Part shown: positions 5,595 to 11,609 of the stretch, piece after piece
Layout: every line of letters starts with the position of its first letter
How positions within the stretch are numbered: position 1 is the first letter of the stretch
Assembly: GCA_023245475.1 (NCBI GenBank)
Contig: JAHFKF010000014.1
Coordinates: 1-16,650 of the forward strand
DNA: 16,650 nucleotides
Direction of reading: 5' to 3'
From: Candidatus Levyibacteriota bacterium
GTDB lineage: Bacteria > Patescibacteriota > Microgenomatia > Levybacterales > UBA12049
Translations under genes and position numbers: made by a program
Notes under the pieces: model-generated
Seen by the model: only the letters and a program-made list of their open reading frames with translations
Told to the model about the DNA's origin: nothing
The model's database searches: none

Positions 5595-7037
5595 TTATTC
5601 CGTTGGAAAACGAACAGTTGCCCCATTAAATGTTCGGTAAGGACTTGGTTTGGCTGTTTCCCCGACGCTGTTCCAGGCAAGTTGTACTGCACGATTTGAT
5701 TCTGCATAGTTTCTTGTATCAGAAGGATCTATTGCCAGTTCGTCATACCAATCGATGTTGGTAGGAGCGATACCCATAGCGGTCAGTTGTCTGGTTGCTG
5801 AGTATTGTGTGATCCCGCGATAATCAATATGGCAGGTTTGTCCATAGCCCGGACAGGTGTCTGGCTCTCTTGCTTCAAGTCCAAGTTGTGCTTCCGCCTC
5901 TCCATACACAAATCCGTTGGTAAGTGCTCCTGGATACTGCCAATCCATAACCCTTCCTGAGGCGATAATACTGGTGCGGTCAGGAAGTTGTGCTTCAAGC
6001 TGCGATCTCTGATCGTCAGAAAGATCAGGATTTGCCAACTGCTTTGCCAAAGCAATAAAGCGTTCTGTTTGTCCTGCTCGTCTGGTAAAGTCTTCTTCTG
6101 TCATGCCTGTTGTTGCCGCAAGATGGTTTGCCAATCCCGTTGCATATGGTGTTCCAATCTTTGGCAATTGAATAGAATGTCCGAAGTTTTCAAGCGTTGC
6201 TGCTGCCCCAATATCGATCCGAACGGGAAGTGTTGCAAGTAGTTCAGCTCGTTTGTTTTCAGGAATACGTTTCTCATCAAAAATAGCATTGATCGATTTG
6301 CGTAAAACCTGTAAGTTTTCAGGCCTGTCTCCTAGATTGTCACGAATTAAACAAAACGCAACGACGAAGTTTTCGTCAGGTAGGGTAACAGACATAAGAC
6401 CAAAGTTTGCATCGGCGCCATTAATCCCAGCGGTGATGCTGCTTATTCCTTGTTCTTTAACCCACTTCTCACCAAACACAATGGCACGTGCAGGAGGTAA
6501 TCGAAAGAATGCTGTTTGCTGTTTACCGGCCTCATCAGCAATGGTGATTGCCGAGCCTCGTGTCTCGTTGCTAATGACCAGCACGTCATCCTTGGTAGGC
6601 AAGAGCATAAATCGTCCCTCGCTACGTTGTCCTACTTCAGAAAATGCTTTCTCAGTATTACCTACTGCACAATTTGCGTCACGCAGCTTCTTAAAGGAAG
6701 CTCCTTCATTTTTGAGCTGGCAGCCGTCTTTACATCCTCCATGGGGACATGCCCCCAAAACGGTATTGCCGATAAAGCCCACATCTGCGGCATCTGTGTC
6801 TGGTAGTTCGACAATGCCAGTAGTTGTATTGACAAAGTGTGCTTCTCCAGCATGGAAAGGTGTGAATGGTGAGCTTACGATGACATCTGGCTGCAACGGT
6901 CGGTGCTCCTGCTCAAATCCAGCAAAGATTTTTCCGGCAATTTCAGTGGGTACTGCCATTTGGGTACGTCGAGATACTGATCCTGTGTTTGTTTGGATAG
7001 GGTCTCCATATTCTCTGATTGGATGTTCTGCTGGCAT
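5595..7037 (-). CDS. Hypothetical 480-aa protein, possible degenerate polyphenol oxidase (YfiH/laccase-domain) relative
   Basis: There is no signal peptide or membrane helix. The C-terminal part (about residues 376-457) follows the pattern of the end of YfiH-type proteins (PF02578): FVYGEAEAQLGL, then an aspartate-led helix ending RQLTAMGI, then NIDWYDELAIDPSDTRNYAESNRAVQLAW, where YfiH has its CTY...FFSYRRD...GRMASFIWL segment. The metal-site ADC and HAGWRG motifs are not preserved; the matching place may be residues 222-250 (ENFVVAFCLIRDNLGDRPEN). The protein is about twice the usual 240-260 aa. It also has a cysteine cluster C-x4-C-x3-C at 97-106 and a C-x6-CH at 395-403 that could bind metal. 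The start is supported by a leaderless-type promoter. Family membership is tentative, and catalysis of the YfiH type is unlikely. Confidence 0.55.
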   Translation of the reverse strand: MPAEHPIREYGDPIQTNTGSVSRRTQMAVPTEIAGKIFAGFEQEHRPLQPDVIVSSPFTPFHAGEAHFVNTTTGIVELPDTDAADVGFIGNTVLGACPHGGCKDGCQLKNEGASFKKLRDANCAVGNTEKAFSEVGQRSEGRFMLLPTKDDVLVISNETRGSAITIADEAGKQQTAFFRLPPARAIVFGEKWVKEQGISSITAGINGADANFGLMSVTLPDENFVVAFCLIRDNLGDRPENLQVLRKSINAIFDEKRIPENKRAELLATLPVRIDIGAAATLENFGHSIQLPKIGTPYATGLANHLAATTGMTEEDFTRRAGQTERFIALAKQLANPDLSDDQRSQLEAQLPDRTSIIASGRVMDWQYPGALTNGFVYGEAEAQLGLEAREPDTCPGYGQTCHIDYRGITQYSATRQLTAMGIAPTNIDWYDELAIDPSDTRNYAESNRAVQLAWNSVGETAKPSPYRTFNGATVRFPTE

Positions 7038-7045
7038 AGAGAAGA

Positions 7046-7074
7046 ATTTTATCTTAATGTGCCATCATTTTCAA
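7046..7074 (-). promoter_or_regulatory. Promoter of the 480-aa gene (leaderless type)
   Basis: On the minus strand, TTGAAA (7069-7074) and TAAAAT (7046-7051) are separated by 17 bp, and the -10 ends 8 nt before the ATG at 7035-7037. It begins just after the stop of the GH26-like gene, so the two genes have separate starts. Confidence 0.6.
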
Positions 7075-7076
7075 GT

Positions 7077-8492
7077 TTAGAATTGCCCGAAAAGGCTGAG
7101 GATCAAGATAATCAACAATCGTAATAAGCCATTTTCATTCAGCCAATCAGGAAGCTCTTGGGATGGTGCAGGTTCTTGTGGCACGTCGATAGGTGGCTCT
7201 GGTGTTGGCGTGGGTTCTGCTTCATCAGGAGTTGGAGTTACTGCCGTTGTGGGAGTTGCTGTTGGTTCAAGCGTTACTGTTGGAATAACGTCTGTAGGTG
7301 CAAGAGTTACCGTTGGTATGTTGGTTGGGCAAGCACCCAGACAGGTAAAGGTAGGGGAGACCGGTGGGAGCGTTGGTTGTGTTGTTGGGGAAGGTGTGAA
7401 GGAAGGCTCACCCGTAGGGTGTGAATTCGAATTGGGTGCGATCTTGGGACTATTCGCGAAGGCATTGTAGTGGTCTTGGAGAGTTTGTTGGTATGTGCCG
7501 TTATCATCATAGGCTATACGGAAATTGGTGCCGGTTGTTGAGCCACCATCGTTTTCATCAAAGACGAGGTATGCTTTTAGTTTTGAGAATTTATCTGTTT
7601 CAAGCGCTTGCTTTGCTTGATCAAAGTAATTTATCTTTTGGGCAACCGTTGAATTGCTGCTGCTCCATTCAACAATGCCCCAAGGCTTTGAGAGATAATT
7701 ATGCTCGGTGTTACTATTGGTGCTTAAGAAGTTATACAGATGGGAGACTTTTGAATCCCAGGTTTCAGTGCCTTGTCCATAGGCATTAAACATAATCCAA
7801 TCAACCAAATTGTCTCCTGGATAGAGTTGGTTTACGACACAATCCCAGGGAGCATAATTCATATAATCCATGACCCAGACGACGTTTGTCACACCTTTTG
7901 CATCAAACCGATTGTGTACGTTTTGCCACATGGCTTTGTATTGATCTGTCGTGCCGGACGAGCCTTTGTATGAACTGCAGGTTCCACCACTTGAGACATC
8001 ATTTTCTGGTTCATGATTGATGGTCATAAAGATCTTTTTGGGCGCAATGCTTTTGATGCTATCTGCCATTTGGTCAATGCCAGCGTTGATCGTTGTGTTG
8101 CTACCTCCAGCATCAGCCCATTTCGCGGTTGGCTTCCAGTTTGCAAAGAGATAGGTGTTGGCACGAGTTGCAAAGAAGACATCCATGTCAGAGAGCTTGT
8201 TGGTGCCAACAGGATGATAGGTGTGCACGATGTCTAGCTGTCTGCCAATTCGTTGTTCGTGATACAGAATCTGGGCTTTGGTTTCGTCTGCTGCTTGGGG
8301 ATAGTTGCGAGCTGTTGCTCCCAGGAGGACACGACAATCTGTCGTATATGCATCAATTGGACATTCAGTTGCGGCAAATCCTGAAAGATTTGTTGTTTGT
8401 GTAATAATGGGAATCAGACTAAGTAATCCAAGGCCAATAATGCTTAAACTGACACTGCCAACTATTAAAAGGTTCTTCTGTATTTGTCCCAT
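7077..8492 (-). CDS. Membrane-anchored GH26-like glycoside hydrolase with Pro/Thr-rich linker, 471 aa
   Basis: An N-terminal hydrophobic segment (about residues 8-30) serves as signal or anchor. Residues 50-345 form a TIM-barrel domain of GH26/clan A type: FANWKP (117-121), the acid/base region TINHEPEN with E161, GVTNVVWVMDYMN (200-211), LVDWIMFNAYG (229-239), the nucleophile region PWGIVEWSSS with E275, and LKAYLVFDEN (305-313). GH26 enzymes are mostly beta-mannanases or related glucanases; the substrate here is unknown. A linker of Pro/Thr repeats (about 350-445) holds CLGACP (384-389), and a second hydrophobic helix (456-470) ends the protein, so it may be anchored at both ends. The linker motif is shared with the secreted protein at 11610-13247. 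The start follows a leaderless-type promoter. Confidence 0.8.
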   Translation of the reverse strand: MGQIQKNLLIVGSVSLSIIGLGLLSLIPIITQTTNLSGFAATECPIDAYTTDCRVLLGATARNYPQAADETKAQILYHEQRIGRQLDIVHTYHPVGTNKLSDMDVFFATRANTYLFANWKPTAKWADAGGSNTTINAGIDQMADSIKSIAPKKIFMTINHEPENDVSSGGTCSSYKGSSGTTDQYKAMWQNVHNRFDAKGVTNVVWVMDYMNYAPWDCVVNQLYPGDNLVDWIMFNAYGQGTETWDSKVSHLYNFLSTNSNTEHNYLSKPWGIVEWSSSNSTVAQKINYFDQAKQALETDKFSKLKAYLVFDENDGGSTTGTNFRIAYDDNGTYQQTLQDHYNAFANSPKIAPNSNSHPTGEPSFTPSPTTQPTLPPVSPTFTCLGACPTNIPTVTLAPTDVIPTVTLEPTATPTTAVTPTPDEAEPTPTPEPPIDVPQEPAPSQELPDWLNENGLLRLLIILILSLFGQF

Positions 8493-8500
8493 GGAGTTTT

Positions 8501-8529
8501 AGCTTAAATAATCCACGAAGTTCTGTCAA
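8501..8529 (-). promoter_or_regulatory. Promoter of the GH26-like gene (leaderless type)
   Basis: On the minus strand, TTGACA (8524-8529) and TAAGCT (8501-8506) are separated by 17 bp, and the -10 ends 8 nt before the ATG at 8490-8492. Confidence 0.6.
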
Positions 8530-8536
8530 CCCATAA

Positions 8537-9424
8537 CTATTTTTGTAACATCAGAAAGACTTCATCCCTACCGGCAATTGCCCTTTTGGGGAATGTAGGA
8601 TAGGCAACCATATCCCTTTTTGAGATAAATTTCATTGGTGGCATCATATTGCCTTTTCTGAACTGGAACGGATAGTTGGTTATCTGATCTCTTAATTCAT
8701 CTACGGAAAAAATCCCCAAGGGTTCGGCAGCAAGCATAACACCGTTTGGTGCAAGCACTCTGTGTACTTCGCTTAACATTTGTCTAAAGGTTTCTTCTTT
8801 GTCGATGGAGTTATTGAGCAGAGAAGGCCAGAGGTAATTTGTATGGATACTCATAAAAGTATTATCAGCAAATGGTATTGCAACGCCTGAACCATAGACA
8901 AATTTTGCGGTTTTTTTATCAATTGCAGCAGTGGTGACTCCTTCAATATCAATGACCGAACACGATGCGTCTGGGTGAATTGTCTTTACTGTTTTAGCAT
9001 ATTCTTCAATGCCTTCTTGCGTCATTGCTCCGATAAGAAGTGAAGTATGATTATTATGCGGTGTCTTTTCTCTTTGTTCCACCAACGAAAAATGAAAGCC
9101 AGGTATGTATGTTCCATAGGAGGTGAACATTGTGTGCGTGTCAAGAATAATCTCGGTTAGATGACCAAATTGTTGGATTTTTTCCATTACTTCACGCTTA
9201 CTAGTTGAGCCTCCAACATATTTATCTACAAGCGGCGCTACAGCTCTCATTGTCAAATCTTTTTGCCAGCCCGTTGTGTTACGTGCTTTTTGTTGTGCTA
9301 AATGGATGATTCCTAACTCTGAATTTTTAATGTCTGCAACGTCGATATTATTCAGTGCTGCGATCTTTTTGTAGAATGGTTGTGGATCAAATGGTATGGG
9401 TTGTGATTCGTGTTTCATAGGCAC
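8537..9424 (-). CDS. Class I SAM-dependent methyltransferase-like protein (Methyltransf_11 type), 295 aa
   Basis: The C-terminal half shows the late motifs of class I methyltransferases: GSGVAIPFADNTFMSIHTNYLW (motif II region), then FRQMLSEVHRVLAPNGVMLAAEPLG (the E-x-x-RVL-x-P-x-G signature). Motif I is poor: LLIGAMTQEGIEEYA stands where GxGxG is expected, so SAM binding may be altered. The N-terminal 100 residues are helical and unassigned. I chose the GTG at 9422-9424 because AGGAGG ends 7 nt before it; an ATG 6 nt further in would be 13 nt from that sequence. It lies 60 nt after rplL on the same strand and is probably read from the rplJ-rplL transcript. Its ribosome binding site can be hidden in a stem with the sequence just after the rplL stop. 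The substrate is unknown. Confidence 0.7.
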   Translation of the reverse strand: MPMKHESQPIPFDPQPFYKKIAALNNIDVADIKNSELGIIHLAQQKARNTTGWQKDLTMRAVAPLVDKYVGGSTSKREVMEKIQQFGHLTEIILDTHTMFTSYGTYIPGFHFSLVEQREKTPHNNHTSLLIGAMTQEGIEEYAKTVKTIHPDASCSVIDIEGVTTAAIDKKTAKFVYGSGVAIPFADNTFMSIHTNYLWPSLLNNSIDKEETFRQMLSEVHRVLAPNGVMLAAEPLGIFSVDELRDQITNYPFQFRKGNMMPPMKFISKRDMVAYPTFPKRAIAGRDEVFLMLQK

Positions 9425-9428
9425 AAAA

Positions 9429-9480
9429 ATACCTCCTTCTCTATCACACAAAAATTTTATGTAATGGAAAACGGAGGCAT
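9429..9480 (-). promoter_or_regulatory. Stem that can sequester the Shine-Dalgarno of the methyltransferase-like gene
   Basis: In the minus-strand RNA, AUGCCUCC (9473-9480) starts 4 nt after the rplL stop codon and can pair with GGAGGUAU (9429-9436), which contains the ribosome binding site: 8 bp with one G-U, extendable by three A-U pairs. The loop is about 36 nt, so stability is uncertain. It could damp translation relative to rplL. Confidence 0.4.
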
Positions 9481-9484
9481 TTTG

Positions 9485-9871
9485 TTACTTAAGTTCAACA
9501 GTTGCACCTGCTGTTGTAAGCTTTTCTTTTGCTTCATCAGCGGTTTTTTTGTTAACTCCAGAAAGTACTTCTTTTGGTGCTGCATCTACTAAGTCTTTAG
9601 CTTCTTTAAGTCCCAAAGTTGGGTTGATCTCTCGAAGTGCTTTGATAACAGCGATTTTGGTTGCTCCAGAGGATGCAATGATCACGTTGAAAGAAGTTTG
9701 TTCTTCTTTTGGTTCGTCACTAGCTGCTGCTCCTGCTGGTGCTGCCGCTACCATAGTAGCTGCTGCTGAAACACCAAACTTTTCTTCAAGAGCTTTGACT
9801 AATTCTGCCAGTTCGAGAACAGACATTTCTTCAATTGCACTCATTAGTTCTTCTTTGTTTAATTTTGCCAT
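9485..9871 (-). CDS. rplL: 50S ribosomal protein bL12 (L7/L12)
   Basis: At 128 aa it has full family length and organisation. The N-terminal dimerisation helices (NKEELMSAIEEMSVLELAELVKALEEKFGV) lead to an Ala-rich hinge (SAAATMVAAAPAGAAASDEP). The C-terminal factor-binding domain follows (FNVIIASSGATKIAVIKALREI, then GLKEAKDLVDAAPKEV and a final VELK). L12 forms the stalk dimers that recruit translation GTPases. The Shine-Dalgarno AGGAGG ends 10 nt before the ATG and lies within the last codons of rplJ (KKGGE), so the two genes are tightly coupled (3 nt apart). Confidence 0.97.
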   Translation of the reverse strand: MAKLNKEELMSAIEEMSVLELAELVKALEEKFGVSAAATMVAAAPAGAAASDEPKEEQTSFNVIIASSGATKIAVIKALREINPTLGLKEAKDLVDAAPKEVLSGVNKKTADEAKEKLTTAGATVELK

Positions 9872-9874
9872 ATA

Positions 9875-10426
9875 TCATTCACCTCCTTTTTTATCTTTAA
9901 TTGCATTAAGTGTCAACACGAGTTGTTGTAAATTCCAGTTAAGTGCTCGGTGCAAACCAGAAACAGGGGACATCATTTGTCCAAGAAGTTGTGCGCGAAG
10001 AACGAGCAGTGGAGGCAAGTTTGAAAGCTTGACTACGTCAGTTGCTGAAACAATTTTGCCTTCAAGGATGCCGAATTTGATTTCAGGAAGTTTGAGTTCT
10101 TTGATAACTTTCGTAAGTTCTTTGAGCGGGGCAACGATGTCGTCGTAGATAAACAACGCTCCTGTTGGTTGATTAAATTTTTCTTTTTCACTGGTGACAT
10201 CAACTTTACCTTCAAGACTACGAAGGAACAAGGTGTTTTTTGAAGCGACGAATTCTGCGTTAGCTTTTTTCAAAGCTTTCTTCAGGTTTTCAAGTTGTTG
10301 GTGGGTCAGACCTTGGTAGTTTGCAAAGACAATGCCTTTTGCTTTATCAACTTTTTCAACAAGTTCCGCAACAATTACTTCTTTTTTGTGTCTGTTATCA
10401 CTGACTCTTGTGTTATCATTTTTCAT
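9875..10426 (-). CDS. rplJ: 50S ribosomal protein uL10
   Basis: At 183 aa it matches uL10: the N-terminal domain contains VEKVDKAKGIVFANYQGLTHQQLENLKKALKKANAEFVASKNTLF. A middle section carries PTGALFIYDDIVAPLKELTKVIKE and FGILEGKIVSATDVVKLSNLP. The C-terminal helix that binds L12 dimers is ALNWNLQQLVLTLNAIKDKKG. uL10 anchors the L12 stalk to the ribosome and, as the L10-L12 complex, represses its own operon by binding the mRNA leader. There are about 12 extra residues before the usual start (MKNDNTRVSDNR), and no clear Shine-Dalgarno precedes the ATG. A promoter, L10-leader-like element and terminator lie upstream. Confidence 0.96.
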   Translation of the reverse strand: MKNDNTRVSDNRHKKEVIVAELVEKVDKAKGIVFANYQGLTHQQLENLKKALKKANAEFVASKNTLFLRSLEGKVDVTSEKEKFNQPTGALFIYDDIVAPLKELTKVIKELKLPEIKFGILEGKIVSATDVVKLSNLPPLLVLRAQLLGQMMSPVSGLHRALNWNLQQLVLTLNAIKDKKGGE

Positions 10427-10448
10427 AGTTCTTAATTCGCTCGGAACG

Positions 10449-10497
10449 AAATTTTTTCTGGGGTACGCATTCGCTTACATCCCTGGCGAAAAAATTT
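10449..10497 (-). promoter_or_regulatory. Long hairpin between the attenuator and rplJ
   Basis: Perfect 10-nt arms AAATTTTTTC and GAAAAAATTT (10488-10497 and 10449-10458 on the + strand coordinates) enclose an inner GGG...CCC stem and a GTAAGC-GAAT-GCGTAC tip, so almost the whole 49 nt can fold into one rod. Its end is 22 nt before the rplJ start. It may be a second control structure, an RNase entry block, or a remnant repeat. Confidence 0.6.
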
Positions 10498-10513
10498 ATT
10501 CCTCGCTGTCCAT

Positions 10514-10539
10514 AAAAAAAGACACTCGATGCGAGTGCC
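10514..10539 (-). terminator. Intrinsic terminator in the rplJ leader (attenuator)
   Basis: In the minus-strand RNA, GGCACUCG and CGAGUGUC form an 8-bp stem (one G-U) with a CAU loop, followed directly by seven U. It lies about 90 nt before rplJ and after the L10-binding-like element, the position of an attenuator. Its 3' arm plus U-tract (UGUCUUU) can also pair with GAAGACA in the upstream element. Confidence 0.8.
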
Positions 10540-10562
10540 TACATAACAGATTGCTGTTTTTG

Positions 10563-10610
10563 TGTGCGCCTCGGTGAGACTTATTTATCTGCTCACTGTC
10601 TTCGGACAAG
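10563..10610 (-). ncRNA. L10 leader-like autoregulatory element
   Basis: The minus-strand sequence CCGAAGACAGTGAGC, an A-rich loop, then GTCTCACCGAGGCGC has the two conserved halves of the ribosomal protein L10 leader (Rfam L10_leader type): GAAGACA-GTGAG pairing with CTCAC-CGAGG, forming the kink-turn-like site bound by the L10-L12 complex. It sits at the very 5' end of the transcript predicted from the promoter at 10615-10644 and precedes an intrinsic terminator. This supports feedback by transcription attenuation, as known for Bacillus rplJL. The assignment is by eye. Confidence 0.75.
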
Positions 10611-10614
10611 ATTG

Positions 10615-10644
10615 ATTATAACATGTTGTTGTATTATTTGTAAA
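10615..10644 (-). promoter_or_regulatory. Promoter of rplJ-rplL
   Basis: On the minus strand, TTTACA (10639-10644) and a perfect TATAAT (10615-10620) are separated by 18 bp. Transcription should start near 10608, which gives a leader of about 180 nt. The -35 is 12 bp from the -35 of the divergent gene at 10692. Confidence 0.75.
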
Positions 10645-10656
10645 GTACAGTGGCTC

Positions 10657-10685
10657 TTGTGTACAAAAACCGTTTTTTGTACAAT
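10657..10685 (+). promoter_or_regulatory. Promoter of the 298-aa gene (leaderless type)
   Basis: TTGTGT (10657-10662) and TACAAT (10680-10685) are separated by 17 bp, and the -10 ends 6 nt before the ATG at 10692. This rules out the in-frame ATG at 10650, which lies upstream of the promoter. Confidence 0.65.
10660..10683. promoter_or_regulatory. 24-bp palindrome between -35 and -10, operator candidate
   Basis: Arms TGTACAAAAA (10660-10669) and TTTTTGTACA (10674-10683) are perfect 10-bp complements around CCGT. The palindrome fills the spacer and touches both promoter boxes, so a dimeric protein bound here would block transcription. The regulator is not identified. Confidence 0.55.
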
Positions 10686-10691
10686 AGCAGG

Positions 10692-11588
10692 ATGTCAAAA
10701 TATGAGTTCTTTCGTCATCGAAGAGGAGCACAGGAGGAGGAACAGCTTTCTGCATCTGCAAGAGAAAATAGTGCTCGTTTGCAAGCAATGCTTACCGAAC
10801 CAATTGCTCTTGGAACAAGCACGGTTGTCCGTTTGACAGATCAAGCACATGCACAGTCTTTGAAAGAAGATCGAATAAAACGCTACCCACCTCAGTATCA
10901 TGTCTCAGGTATTGTGAGTGATGGTGGACAAACCTACCCAAGTGTAATTAAGTTCTGGAAGAGATTTGGGGAGGTCGTTCCTACGTATTATAGTCAGTCA
11001 CTTGAACCATCGCGGTATCTCGAGAGTTCACGGTTTGCTCTCGATGCTCCTACCATACTCGTTGACTTTACTGAAGGGAAAATGACCAAGCTCTCTGTGA
11101 AACTTCGTGAGGAAGTCTTACGACTTGGCACAGATTTCAGGGAAGACCCCGCCATAGTAAGAGACATATTTAGTCCGAAAACTGTGAAGACAGACCCTCT
11201 TGACGGTAAGGGGCATGATCATCTTAAACGTTTTATGCAGGTAATGGGATCTAAGACAATCTTACGGTTAAATGCTCCTCCGGAAATCAGTATACCAGGT
11301 ATAGATTATACGTATACTCCTAACGATGATGCCTTCGTTAGTCATATTCTGCCTATGCTTAAACAACCTGATTCTCAATCTGAAAATACTGATTGTGAGC
11401 CGATACTTGATGCAGAATTAAAAGATGCTATGTACGGGGTTGATGATAGGTTTGAGTTTCCTGAGAGAAAACGTCAAAGAATGGTTGCGAGTACATATAC
11501 GCCTGATTATTTTGCTTCTTTAGTTAATGATGCCCTTGCCCTTATTCCGAAGCAAGCATCCTTTCATAGGGTTGCTACACCCAACTAA
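10692..11588 (+). CDS. Hypothetical protein, 298 aa, soluble
   Basis: I do not recognise the family. The N-terminus is charged and helical (YEFFRHRRGAQEEEQ, then a Glu/Ala-rich helix to about residue 40). The middle looks like an alpha/beta domain, with YHVSGIVSDGGQTYPSVIKFWKRFGEVV at about 69-96 and LVDFTEGKMTKLSVKLREEV near 122-141. Further motifs are KTILRLNAPPEISIPGIDYTYTPNDD at about 194-219 and a basic FPERKRQR near 255-262. There are no membrane helices or signal peptide. The start at 10692 is fixed by the promoter ending 6 nt upstream. The gene is transcribed divergently from rplJ-rplL, with a strong palindrome in its promoter, and is convergent with the secreted protein gene at 11610 (21 nt apart). 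Function unknown. Confidence 0.75.
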   Translation: MSKYEFFRHRRGAQEEEQLSASARENSARLQAMLTEPIALGTSTVVRLTDQAHAQSLKEDRIKRYPPQYHVSGIVSDGGQTYPSVIKFWKRFGEVVPTYYSQSLEPSRYLESSRFALDAPTILVDFTEGKMTKLSVKLREEVLRLGTDFREDPAIVRDIFSPKTVKTDPLDGKGHDHLKRFMQVMGSKTILRLNAPPEISIPGIDYTYTPNDDAFVSHILPMLKQPDSQSENTDCEPILDAELKDAMYGVDDRFEFPERKRQRMVASTYTPDYFASLVNDALALIPKQASFHRVATPN

Positions 11589-11609
11589 CATCCACTCTTC
11601 ACCAACAAC

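Noticed and set aside
6253..7080. Open frame of 275 codons on the + strand
   Set aside because: It lies wholly antisense to the 480-aa gene, which has a promoter and a coherent protein; the + frame product is Ser/Pro-rich without any recognisable domain.
10650..10691. Longer N-terminus for the 298-aa gene starting at the ATG at 10650
   Set aside because: This ATG lies upstream of the -35/-10 promoter and before the palindrome; the ATG at 10692 is 6 nt after the -10.
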